The position numbers and the translations under genes are program-made. A DNA stretch of 64,000 bases from Nitrososphaerota archaeon (GTDB lineage Archaea > Thermoproteota > Nitrososphaeria > Nitrososphaerales > Gagatemarchaeaceae). Below the pieces are notes generated by a model. That model saw nothing but the letters and a program-made list of their open reading frames with translations, had not been told where the DNA came from and did not search any database. The stretch is from NCBI GenBank assembly GCA_027887005.1, contig JAPCJI010000001.1, forward strand, positions 1 to 64,000. The letters are read 5' to 3'. Positions 16,594-24,939 of this stretch are shown piece by piece (positions within the stretch are counted from its first letter, which is position 1; every line of letters starts with the position of its first letter).

Positions 16594-16851
16594 ATGAGAA
16601 CCTGGGTCGCGTTCGGAGTCTGGGCGTACATGATGGCGGCCGTGCTGGCAGAGGTGGAGACGTTCTACCTGATCGGCAGCTTCTCCACCGTCGCTGCGAT
16701 CGTCCTGATCCTCGCCGCAAGCCAGGCGGTGGCGATCGTCACGTTTTACATGAACCTGAAGGACGAGCCAGGCTCCCTCCGGCTCTTCGCGCTAATCCCC
16801 ATCATGTTCCTCGCGGCCCTCGTAATCGCCATGCTGGCGTCCCTAGGGTGA
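16594..16851 (+). CDS. Haem-copper oxidase subunit IV-like membrane protein
   Basis: A protein of 85 residues with three hydrophobic helices: about 4-24, 30-48 and 60-82. The pattern WAYMMAAVLAEVETFYL, then AIVTFYMNLKDEP, fits the small CtaF/CyoD-like subunit IV family. It begins 10 nt after the I+III stop and ends 5 nt before the cupredoxin, so it belongs to the oxidase operon. The ATG at 16594 is chosen because the upstream open frame overlaps the subunit III coding region without family features. Confidence 0.75.
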   Translation: MRTWVAFGVWAYMMAAVLAEVETFYLIGSFSTVAAIVLILAASQAVAIVTFYMNLKDEPGSLRLFALIPIMFLAALVIAMLASLG

Positions 16852-16856
16852 GCTAG

Positions 16857-17291
16857 ATGGAGACAGAAGAGCCGACCAAGCCGGGCAATGGATTCCTGTG
16901 GGCCCTTGGCATAGTAGCCATCCTGCTGGGTGCGCTCGTCGCTGCCGAGCTGGCCATCCCGCTCCAGCCGGGGCTCGGTGCGGGGGGCGCTTGCCCCTCA
17001 GTGTCCTCCTGCGTCGCCATGCCTCCGAACGCTGCGTCGGCCGGGTTTTCGTCGGACAACATCACGGTCATCGTGGGGGTCAACAACACGGTCATCTGGA
17101 CGAACCAGGACACCGTGGCCCACACCGTGGTCTCGACTCAGGTCCCCCAGGGGGCCTCCACCTTCGCATCGGTCGTCCTTGCCAAGGGGGACACCTTCAG
17201 CCAGTCCTTCACGACCCCGGGGGTCTACAGCTACGAGTGCAGCATCCATCCGCTCACGATGAAGGGGACGGTCGTCGTCAAGCCCGCCTAG
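16857..17291 (+). CDS. Membrane-anchored plastocyanin-like cupredoxin
   Basis: A protein of 144 residues. A membrane anchor covers about 13-35, followed by a Cys-containing linker and a cupredoxin domain from about 58. Type 1 copper ligands are visible: His in VAHTVVS, then YECSIHPLTMKG giving Cys, His and Met. It is probably bound to the outer face of the membrane. Its place in the oxidase operon, without a cytochrome c gene, suggests that it is the electron donor to CuA. Confidence 0.88.
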   Translation: METEEPTKPGNGFLWALGIVAILLGALVAAELAIPLQPGLGAGGACPSVSSCVAMPPNAASAGFSSDNITVIVGVNNTVIWTNQDTVAHTVVSTQVPQGASTFASVVLAKGDTFSQSFTTPGVYSYECSIHPLTMKGTVVVKPA

Positions 17292-17347
17292 CCCCTTACC
17301 GCAACTTATTTACCCACGGACGCCGCGCTCCGCCCTAGCTCTCCCCC

Positions 17348-18334
17348 TTGGACAACAAAGAAGAGCCGAACGTCTTCCCCGGAAACTGGGACATAGTGTC
17401 GGAGACGCTCCTCAAGACCTACGAACTCTGGTTCCCCCAGAACTGGAGCCCGGTCGACCTTCCCTGGGAGGAGTGCGACGCCAAGAACTTCTCCTCCGAC
17501 GAGGCAGTCGCCCAGGCGTACTGGCTCTCCAAGCTGGCGCTCTTCGAGAAGTCTGGAATCGGCGCCTTCGGCATGGCAGCCGTCCAGGCAGCCACCCACG
17601 GCTACGAGGACCCGACGAAGAAGTTCCTCTCCGCGGTGGCCTTCGACGAATGCAGACACGACGAGGTCTGCAGGCGCGCCTGCGCCCGGGTCTGCCCCAA
17701 CTTCCCCTACAGGTTCAAGCCCCAGAACACCCTCGAGGCCAAGGCCCACGCCAACATCATGGCTCTCTATGACAACGGCAAGAGGTACTGGAGCGCGTTC
17801 AACCAGGCCTGGGGCAAGTACCCTCTCGAGCTCATATTCTCCAGCTTCTTCTTCGCAGAGATCGGCGCCCAGCTCATCTTCAAGGAAGTGGGCGAACGGT
17901 CGTCGAACAAGGTCTACGCCTCCGCCTTCAGGAACATAACCAGGGACGAATCGAGGCATCTCACGGGAACCCTGGCCATGCTCGAGAGGGTGGCCGAACG
18001 CATGACCGATGAGCAGAAGCTGATGGTCTCGCGCCAGCTCAAGCACGGCTTCATCTACCTCTCCCCACTGCTCTTCAAGCCCATGACCGACTTTTGGAAG
18101 CTCCCCAACGACTTCTTCGAGTACGACCAGAAGCTCGAGTACCTTGCCGCCAAGTCCGGACTGGGCGTCCCCAAGGTCGAGGACCGGAGCGACGCCTGGA
18201 TGAAGGCGATAACCCGGCACAGGTCGAAGATCGAGGAGCTTGGAATCCCGGTCCCGGAGATCAAGGAGATCGGCGTGGCGGGGCTGGAAGTCAGCGTGAA
18301 AAAGGGGGACGAGATCATCGCTACGCCGCTCTAG
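17348..18334 (+). CDS. R2-like diiron carboxylate protein
   Basis: A protein of 328 residues in the ferritin-like/R2 superfamily. Metal ligands follow the R2 spacing: Glu67 (LALFEKSG), Glu101-xx-His104 (DECRHDE), Glu171 (FFAEIGAQ) and Glu201-xx-His204 (DESRHLTG). Relatives include ribonucleotide reductase R2, R2-like ligand-binding oxidases and hydroxylases. No large reductase subunit or monooxygenase partner is nearby, so an oxidase or oxygenase role is more likely than nucleotide reduction. The start is TTG, 56 nt after the cupredoxin. The substrate is unknown. Confidence 0.7.
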   Translation: MDNKEEPNVFPGNWDIVSETLLKTYELWFPQNWSPVDLPWEECDAKNFSSDEAVAQAYWLSKLALFEKSGIGAFGMAAVQAATHGYEDPTKKFLSAVAFDECRHDEVCRRACARVCPNFPYRFKPQNTLEAKAHANIMALYDNGKRYWSAFNQAWGKYPLELIFSSFFFAEIGAQLIFKEVGERSSNKVYASAFRNITRDESRHLTGTLAMLERVAERMTDEQKLMVSRQLKHGFIYLSPLLFKPMTDFWKLPNDFFEYDQKLEYLAAKSGLGVPKVEDRSDAWMKAITRHRSKIEELGIPVPEIKEIGVAGLEVSVKKGDEIIATPL

Positions 18335-19503
18335 TCGCCGACCCCTTCCTTCAAGGCCAGCAGCGGGACCGTGAAGAGGAGCGCGAGGAGCGCGCCCCCC
18401 AACCAGGCATAGGAGTACCCGGAGACCCCGACCAGATAGGCGAAGACCAGTGGCGGCCAGAACGAGCCGAAGAGCCCGATGCAGTTGACCCAGGCTATCG
18501 CAAGCGAATCGTACTCCGGGCCCGCCCGGTTGATGTCTCTGGCGGCGGCGAAGGCCACGGTGAAGCTGATGCTCGCGGCGATCCCCAACGCTACGGTGCA
18601 TACCAAGGCGGCGAGGATGCTCGGCACCGAGCAGACGACGAGCGCCGCCACCACTCCCAGATTGCCAAGGAGCATTAGCAGCCTGGGCCTCGGGAGCCTA
18701 TCGTAGACCCTCCCTCCCCAGAGCGTGGAGAAGATTGCGACTGCGAAGACCATCCCACCGACCAGCCCCGCCACAGCGGGCTGCACGCCTAGAGAATTGA
18801 CCAAGTAGTAGACGACGAACCCGGCGACGAGGTTCATCCCAATGTCCGTTCCGAGGACCCCCAGCCCTATGAGGATCAGCCTCTTCTCCTTCAGCACCCC
18901 CACGAGTTTCGGAAGGATAACGCCTCCGTCTCCCTGGGGTGTATCCCCAGGCACAGTTAGCAGGACCAAAGCACCGGTGCCAATGCCGATGGCGCCGCTA
19001 AGGAAGAGGCTCGGCCTCCACCCTTCGTAGCCTGCGACCACGATCCAGGCGAAGGTCCCGAGGATCCCCCCTATGTCGAAGGCCGAATTGTACAGTCCTG
19101 CCGCCATCCCGGACCTCCTCCCCGACATGAACCTCGCCACGAGCACCACCGCCGGCGCGAAGACGAAAGCCATGCCTGCGCCTACCACGAACCTGAAGAC
19201 CGCCGCCTCGAGAAGAAACCCGGATGCAGACGTCCCCAGGACCGCAAAGGAGGACATCATTATCCCGAGAGTGACCACTCGCCGGGGCCCCCAGCGGGCG
19301 GCCAGCACTCCCCCCGGCACTTGGAAGATTCCTAGGCCCATGAAGAACGCGGCCGTCAGGACCCCGAGGCCGCCGACCCCTGCGTGGAGGTCCGGCTCCA
19401 TCAGAGTGTAGATCGGTCCGAGGTTTACCCAGTTGACCGCGTAGATTATCCGGGCAGCGACGAGGGAGGCTACCGAGTAAAGACTCCGCCTCGACTCGAA
19501 CAA
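18331..19503 (-). CDS. Major facilitator superfamily transporter
   Basis: A protein of 390 residues with 12 predicted helices. The loop 2-3 signature appears as GGVLAARWGPRRVVTLG and the second-half equivalent as GGRVYDRLPRPRLLML. Transport is driven by ion gradients; the substrate cannot be deduced. The TTG at 19503 is chosen because a TATA box sits about 33 nt upstream (19533-19538) and the extra upstream open frame is Pro/Arg-rich without membrane character. It overlaps the convergent diiron-protein gene by 4 nt. Confidence 0.8.
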   Translation of the reverse strand: MFESRRSLYSVASLVAARIIYAVNWVNLGPIYTLMEPDLHAGVGGLGVLTAAFFMGLGIFQVPGGVLAARWGPRRVVTLGIMMSSFAVLGTSASGFLLEAAVFRFVVGAGMAFVFAPAVVLVARFMSGRRSGMAAGLYNSAFDIGGILGTFAWIVVAGYEGWRPSLFLSGAIGIGTGALVLLTVPGDTPQGDGGVILPKLVGVLKEKRLILIGLGVLGTDIGMNLVAGFVVYYLVNSLGVQPAVAGLVGGMVFAVAIFSTLWGGRVYDRLPRPRLLMLLGNLGVVAALVVCSVPSILAALVCTVALGIAASISFTVAFAAARDINRAGPEYDSLAIAWVNCIGLFGSFWPPLVFAYLVGVSGYSYAWLGGALLALLFTVPLLALKEGVGD

Positions 19504-19841
19504 ATCCGCTCCACGACCTGCGCCCCTGGCTCTATAATTCAATCGCCCCCACGCGGGACGACAACAAGTTGAATTCAAGCCGCTAGGCACCGTCCAAGCG
19601 TTTTTCTCACCCATTCTGACCGAATCGGACATCTCGCAAGGTCGAGTCGGACGGGGGTTCTCTTGGGGCCCTGCCTGGATTGTGCAACGAGGGGATGACA
19701 GACGGTCGAAGCCTTCAATCGCTGGCGATTCTGGAAGCATCGGGGGCTCCCCAACCTTGACCTCGAGCCTGCGCATACCAGAATCGCCCTCGGACTAGCG
19801 TCCTGGCCCTAAAACCCCCAATTCGAGCCGTTTAGGTCATG
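19504..19841. other. Intergenic stretch with MFS promoter
   Basis: No gene is recognised. TATAAT at 19533-19538, read from the minus strand as ATTATA, is the likely MFS promoter. The rest shows no RNA gene or repeat that I can support. Confidence 0.4.
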
Positions 19842-19850
19842 TTTATATAT
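19842..19850 (+). promoter_or_regulatory. TATA box of the small zinc-protein gene
   Basis: TTTATATAT, one of the strongest AT-rich boxes in the window, centred about 39 nt before the ATG at 19885. It predicts a short leader of roughly 12 nt. Confidence 0.55.
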
Positions 19851-19884
19851 CAAATCGAGCGAATTGGAGCCGAGGAAACCAGCA

Positions 19885-20034
19885 ATGGTAACCGGATACT
19901 GTGTGTACGAAAAGAAGAAGAACAGGGAGATCAAGAATCCCAAGCAAATCAAACTGAAGAACGGCAGGCCGGCAATCAAGGGGACATGCGCCTCTTGCGG
20001 CAAGCAGATCTTCAGGATAGGTAAGCTCAAGTAA
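19885..20034 (+). CDS. Small zinc-ribbon protein (DUF5679-like)
   Basis: A protein of 49 residues: an N-terminal YCVYEKKKNREIKNP, the block KLKNGRPAIKGTCASCG and a final IFRIGKLK. The order, with an NGRPA motif followed by CxxCG and FRIG, matches the short archaeal proteins grouped as DUF5679. Usual members have CxxC at both ends; here the first pair is reduced to a single Cys (YCVY). The function is unknown. The strong promoter suggests abundant expression. Confidence 0.75.
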   Translation: MVTGYCVYEKKKNREIKNPKQIKLKNGRPAIKGTCASCGKQIFRIGKLK

Positions 20035-20088
20035 TTCCATCTCCCGTTCCTTTTATTTTCCATCTTGTCACAGGGTAGGTGCTAGCAT

Positions 20089-21492
20089 TTGCTCAGATTG
20101 TACAACAGCATGGGTCGGACGGTGCAGCCCTTCAGACCGATCAGGGATGGCGAGGTCCGGATGTACACCTGCGGTCCCACCGTCTGGAACTACGCCCACA
20201 TCGGGAACTTCAGGACCTACGCCTTCGAGGATCTGCTGAGGAGGTTCCTGCTCTTCAAGGGCTTCAGGGTGACCCAGGTGATGAACATCACCGACGTCGA
20301 AGACAACATCATCAAGGGGATCAAGCTCTCCGGCAAACCCCTGGGCGCGCTGACGTCATTCTACACAACCGCGTTCATGGAGGACCTGTCAGCCCTCGGG
20401 ATCCAGAAAGCCGAGGTCTATCCCAGAGCCACCGAGCACATCAAGGAAATGGTCGCCCTGGTCCTACGACTCCTCGCGAAGGGCGACGCCTACAGGGCTC
20501 CCGACGGGTCCGTGTACTTCGACGTCTCCAAGTTCAAGGAATACGGCGCCCTCTCCGGCGTAAAGCCTGGCGCAGGGAAGGCGGCAGGAAGGGTGGCCCA
20601 GGACCACTACGAGGAGAAGATGGAGGCCGCCGACTTCGCCCTCTGGAAGGCCTGGGACGCGGACGACGGCGAGGTATTCTGGGAGACCGAGCTAGGCAAA
20701 GGACGGCCCGGCTGGCACATCGAATGCTCGGCCATGTCGATGAAGTACCTGGGTGACACCTTCGACATCCACACCGGCGGGCTTGACAACAAGTTCCCCC
20801 ACCACGAGAACGAGATAGCACAGTCGGAGGCCGCGACCGGGAAGAAGTTCGTCAACTACTGGCTCCACTCGGCCTTCCTGACGGTTGGTGGAGAGGCGAT
20901 GCACAAGTCGGTGGGGAACGTCGTCTATCTCCGCGACCTGATGAAGAAGGGCTGGGACCCGCTGACCGTCCGTCTATTCCTGCTCTCCTCGAGGTACAGG
21001 GACCCGGTCGACCTTACCGACAAGGCCCTCAAGCAGTCCCGGGCCCAGCGGGAACGCCTTCAGGATTTCATCGATCGGCTCAAGCGGGTCAAAGGAGGGC
21101 CCAGGGCGAAGGGGGACCTGGCCGCTGGTCTTCTCTCGAGATTTGAAGGAGCGATGGACGACGACCTGAACGCGCCTCAGGCGCTGGCCGTGCTGTTCAC
21201 CTTCGTCAAGAGCGTCAACGGGAAGATCGACTCTTCCAGCCTAGGCAGGAGTGGAGCGTCGGAAATACTGGCCGCCCTTGAACGAGTCAACTCGGTCCTA
21301 GGGGTCATGAAGTTCGAGGGGGAGGGTGAGCTGCCCCCGGAGCTTTCCAACCTCCTCGACCAGAGGAACGAAGCAAAGAAGCGGAAGGACTTCGCAGAGG
21401 CGGACAGGCTGAGGGAGGCCCTGCTGGCAAATGGGATCCTCCTGGAGGACACGCCCTCGGGGACGCGGTGGAAGCGGGCGAAAAGTGGTTAA
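20089..21492 (+). CDS. cysS: Cysteinyl-tRNA synthetase
   Basis: A class I synthetase of 467 residues, normal length. HIGH-type motif AHIGNFRTY lies near 35-43; zinc ligands are the Cys of YTCGPTVW, the Cys of HIECSAMS and the His-Glu of HHENE. The KMSKS loop reads AMHKSVGN, keeping the second Lys-Ser but not the first Lys. It charges the split tRNA-Cys found at 13.3 kb. The TTG start follows a T-rich stretch (about 20050-20060) that may act as terminator of the previous gene or as promoter. Confidence 0.95.
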   Translation: MLRLYNSMGRTVQPFRPIRDGEVRMYTCGPTVWNYAHIGNFRTYAFEDLLRRFLLFKGFRVTQVMNITDVEDNIIKGIKLSGKPLGALTSFYTTAFMEDLSALGIQKAEVYPRATEHIKEMVALVLRLLAKGDAYRAPDGSVYFDVSKFKEYGALSGVKPGAGKAAGRVAQDHYEEKMEAADFALWKAWDADDGEVFWETELGKGRPGWHIECSAMSMKYLGDTFDIHTGGLDNKFPHHENEIAQSEAATGKKFVNYWLHSAFLTVGGEAMHKSVGNVVYLRDLMKKGWDPLTVRLFLLSSRYRDPVDLTDKALKQSRAQRERLQDFIDRLKRVKGGPRAKGDLAAGLLSRFEGAMDDDLNAPQALAVLFTFVKSVNGKIDSSSLGRSGASEILAALERVNSVLGVMKFEGEGELPPELSNLLDQRNEAKKRKDFAEADRLREALLANGILLEDTPSGTRWKRAKSG

Positions 21493-21564
21493 CACTCCGA
21501 ACGTAGTAGCTCAAGTTCAGTGAATCCTCCCGATATTATGCGATGAAGGACACCTCAGGATGGC

Positions 21565-23880
21565 TTGGGAGTCACCGAAGAGGCGGTCCAAGGCAGAGGT
21601 CAGGGCATAAGGTCGTCCGCGATCAGGAAGGCCATCTCGCTGAAGTCGAACGGCCTCAGGATAGCTGTCGAACCGGACAGCTCGGTCCGGTCCTTCGATT
21701 CCCTTGAGGAGGGAAGGTCCCTGTTCGGCTGGGACCACCTATGGATCTACAAAGTCAAGTCTGGGATAGTGATACCGTCGGGAAGGACCGACTGGTCGCT
21801 CAGGCCCGCTCCCAGGTCCGTTCAGTTCAGTGGGAAGGTCTTCGATTCCATAGAGGTCTCGCAGTCCATCGACTTCTACCAGGGCACTTCCGCCGGCTAC
21901 CTGAGGCGGGTCAGCATGAAGAATTCAGGGACCGCCCCGGCCACCATACGCCTGATTTCGATGCTCGACCCGACCGCAGCCCAGCTCGGAGTCGAGGCGG
22001 ACACCCGGGGCTCCCTGGGCATAAACGCCTTCAATCGGGGGAGCCACATCGCCATGGACGAGATATCAGACCCTCCCTCGGCGAGGGTCATCGGCTCGGT
22101 GCCTGAGCCCAGGAAGTTCTTCATGACCGCCGACAAGACCAGAGCCCTCGACCTGCTCCAGTCAGGCGAGCTCCCAGATTCCACCGCCGGGATGTCAGGC
22201 CAGGTGGTCATAATGTCGTTGCACGAGCTGGAGCTCTCCCCTTCAGAGGCCAAGGAAGTCATGTTCGCAGCGCTTTACAACAAGTCGAGACTCGAGGAGG
22301 CCCTGGCTGCCTTCGGTCGGCTCCAGTCGGGTCTGAAGACGCCGGCACCCAGGGTTCCTGGCTTCGCCTGCTCCAGCCAGGCCGTGACAGACGCAGCTGG
22401 ATGGGCCATTTCCGCCCTCGACGGACTCGGTTTCGTCTCCGACCACCTCGACAGGTACGAAGCGCTGAAGGCCGCCGCCCTAGTCGACCCAGAGGGGACG
22501 AAGTCGATTCTCCAGTCAGCGAAGTCGAAGCTGCGACGGGACGGCTCCGTACCTCACTCCCTCAATCAGACCACCCCCGGCGTGCTGGAATCGGCACTCT
22601 TCCTGGAAGGGGAATCGGCGTTCTTGCTCCGGTCAGGGGACAAGAAGCTGGCCCGTTCGCTCTACCCGCAGCTGAGAAAAGTCTCGTCCTACCTGCTCGG
22701 GGCCTCCAAGGAAGCTACCGTGCTGACCGACCCAGCGCTCCCCCAGGGCTGGCGTCGACTCACCGGGAGGGGATATCCCACAGGGGAGATCCCAGAGGTT
22801 TCCCTCGCCACCGCGGCAGGCCTTTCCAGCGCCGCCAAGGTGGCCAGGATGCTGTCGAAGTCAGGGGACTCAGGGAGCTTCCGGGAGCGCTCTGACATGA
22901 TCGTCGACCGGGTGAGGAAGCATCTCCTAGACGAGAGGGGATTCCTGTGCCACAGCCTCGACTCCTCTGGGCGACTGAGGATCGACGAGACCATCGACAT
23001 GGCCGTCGCCGCGGCACGACACCCGTTCATGGAGTCGGCGGAGCAGGCGGCAGCCCACAGGCTCCTCGAGAGGGACTTCGAGACCCCCTACGGCCCGAGG
23101 ACGGTCCCGCAGTCAAACAAACTCTACTTCAACCCTAGCTACGGCCAGGGACAGCTCGGAGGGTTCTGGACCAGGGCTGCCCTTGCCCACGCCCTGCTCT
23201 GCTACAGAGTGGGGTTGGCGGGGATTGGAAGCCTCGCCATAGAACGGGTCGCCAAGCTCGTCATGGAGGATTCGGTCAAGCTCGGCTCCTCTCCAGGGGA
23301 CTTCCCCACCTGGGTGAACGTCGAGGCGAAGGAGGCCCACGGCAAGGACAGCGACGTCGTCGCCGCCTCCCGGTTCATCGAATGCCTCGCGGAAGGAGAG
23401 CTGGGCATGAAGCTCGAAGACGGCCAGACGACCTTCTCCCCCGCGCTGACGTCGAGTCTCAAGTGGGCCCTCGCCGCAGAGATCTGGACCGAGGGGAAGA
23501 CGACGGTCTTCGCGGGAAGGGGAGGAGGGAAGGTCCACGCGTTCGCCGGGGGGAGCCGGGTCTCCGTGGAAAAAGGGGCTGGATACTCGAACGCGGAACA
23601 GCTCGACCCCCCCGCGAGGGGCCTCCACGCCGTCTCCCTCTTTGGGCCAGGCCAGGTAATCTGCGTCGGCAGCTCCTCGGCCCTGCCCGTCCGAGGTGCG
23701 CTGAGATTCACCCCGCGGGCGCCTGAGCTCGCGAAGCGGCTCAGCACTCCCCTGGAGGAATATGACCGGACTAAGAGCTCCTGGGTCAAGGTCGCGAGCC
23801 TTCGGGTGTTCCCGACGATGACCTTCGACGTCGCCGTGCAGCCAGGCGATTGGAAAGCGTTCAGGGTCTCGACAGCTTAA
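21565..23880 (+). CDS. Six-hairpin glycosidase family protein
   Basis: A protein of 771 residues. The N-terminal third is a beta-sandwich (about 30-240; FDSIEVSQSIDFYQGTSAGY), then an alpha/alpha barrel (about 270-640) with the late motif NPSYGQGQLGGFWTRAALAHALLCY, then a beta-rich end. The layout resembles glycosidases and phosphorylases of the GH15/GH63/GH94 type and glycogen-debranching relatives. Catalytic acids cannot be placed with certainty. There is no signal peptide, so the substrate is probably intracellular. TTG start with GATATTATG about 27 nt upstream. Confidence 0.6.
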   Translation: MGVTEEAVQGRGQGIRSSAIRKAISLKSNGLRIAVEPDSSVRSFDSLEEGRSLFGWDHLWIYKVKSGIVIPSGRTDWSLRPAPRSVQFSGKVFDSIEVSQSIDFYQGTSAGYLRRVSMKNSGTAPATIRLISMLDPTAAQLGVEADTRGSLGINAFNRGSHIAMDEISDPPSARVIGSVPEPRKFFMTADKTRALDLLQSGELPDSTAGMSGQVVIMSLHELELSPSEAKEVMFAALYNKSRLEEALAAFGRLQSGLKTPAPRVPGFACSSQAVTDAAGWAISALDGLGFVSDHLDRYEALKAAALVDPEGTKSILQSAKSKLRRDGSVPHSLNQTTPGVLESALFLEGESAFLLRSGDKKLARSLYPQLRKVSSYLLGASKEATVLTDPALPQGWRRLTGRGYPTGEIPEVSLATAAGLSSAAKVARMLSKSGDSGSFRERSDMIVDRVRKHLLDERGFLCHSLDSSGRLRIDETIDMAVAAARHPFMESAEQAAAHRLLERDFETPYGPRTVPQSNKLYFNPSYGQGQLGGFWTRAALAHALLCYRVGLAGIGSLAIERVAKLVMEDSVKLGSSPGDFPTWVNVEAKEAHGKDSDVVAASRFIECLAEGELGMKLEDGQTTFSPALTSSLKWALAAEIWTEGKTTVFAGRGGGKVHAFAGGSRVSVEKGAGYSNAEQLDPPARGLHAVSLFGPGQVICVGSSSALPVRGALRFTPRAPELAKRLSTPLEEYDRTKSSWVKVASLRVFPTMTFDVAVQPGDWKAFRVSTA

Positions 23881-23909
23881 AAATCCAGCCCGCAATCTGC
23901 TGACAAGAC

Positions 23910-24902
23910 TTGGGAGGCGCAAAGGTCTCTTCCAACGGCGGCATTCAGGTCGACGCCGACGGGACTAGGTTCATCCTCGACCCCCGGGGCGCCGTCAGGG
24001 CAGACTACGCCTTCGTCTCGCACGCCCACCTCGACCACATGCACAACCCTTCGAGGACCGAGCGTGTAATCGCATCAGACGCAACCAGGGACCTCGCCAA
24101 GGCGAGAGGGTACGACCTGGGCCAGACTGTCGAAGAGGTCGAAGGGGTGGAGCTCCTGGACTCTGGGCACATCCTGGGCTCCAGGGCCATCCGCATAGCC
24201 GACGAAGTCTACTACACTGGCGACGCTTCGGGAAGAGAAAGGGCCTTCCTCGGCAAGTGCAAGACGAGGCGGGCGCGCATCCTCATCATGGAGACAACCT
24301 ACGGGAGCCCCGAGTACCACTTCCCTCAGACCGCGAAGCTCGTCAAGGAGGTCAACAGCGTTATCGGAGGGGCATACGACAGAGGAAAGCCGGTGGTCCT
24401 GATGGGCTATCCCCTAGGCAAGGCCCAGCTCCTCTCCTACTACTTCTCCAGCTGGGAGCCGCTCTTCTTCCACGAGAAGGTGGCTGCGATGAACAAGGTG
24501 CACGTCGACTACGGGGTCCCACTGAAGGAGGGGTCGGTCTTCGACCCCCTGAAGGACTCCGACTCCCTCCCCGACGGACCCTGGCTGATGGTATCGCCCA
24601 TGTCCAGCGGGAGGAGCAGGCTGATGTCGCACCTGAAGAAGCGCCACGGGGCCGTTCTCATCGCCTTCAGCGGCTGGGCTGTCGGGGGAGGCTACAGCTT
24701 CTCCATGGGGGCGGACTACGCCTTCCCCCTGAGCGACCACTGCGACTATCCTGAGCTCATCAGATTGGTCGAGGCGGTCTCCCCGGAGCTGGTCTATACC
24801 ACCCACGGGTTCGCTGCCGAGTTCGCCTCAGACCTCCGAAAGATGGGATTCTCCGCCCGCACCCTCTCCGCCTACCAGTCCTCCCTGTCAGACTACCCGT
24901 AG
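23910..24902 (+). CDS. Metallo-beta-lactamase-fold exonuclease, RNA-processing type
   Basis: A protein of 330 residues. The metal site is complete: HAHLDH at about 36-41, the His of LLDSGHILGS, the Asp of YYTGDASG and a late SDHCDY. These motifs and the length match the archaeal predicted RNA-processing exonucleases related to CPSF73. TTAAAAAT at about 23877-23884, overlapping the glycosidase stop, gives a leaderless TTG start. It is distinct from the larger CPSF-like gene at 44.2 kb. Confidence 0.8.
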   Translation: MGGAKVSSNGGIQVDADGTRFILDPRGAVRADYAFVSHAHLDHMHNPSRTERVIASDATRDLAKARGYDLGQTVEEVEGVELLDSGHILGSRAIRIADEVYYTGDASGRERAFLGKCKTRRARILIMETTYGSPEYHFPQTAKLVKEVNSVIGGAYDRGKPVVLMGYPLGKAQLLSYYFSSWEPLFFHEKVAAMNKVHVDYGVPLKEGSVFDPLKDSDSLPDGPWLMVSPMSSGRSRLMSHLKKRHGAVLIAFSGWAVGGGYSFSMGADYAFPLSDHCDYPELIRLVEAVSPELVYTTHGFAAEFASDLRKMGFSARTLSAYQSSLSDYP

Positions 24903-24939
24903 AGCTGCTGCACCGACTTTATAGCCCGACCTTCTTGGC

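Noticed and set aside
17306-18601. A 431-codon minus-strand frame opposite the diiron protein
   Set aside because: The plus-strand gene has full diiron motifs; the antisense frame has none.
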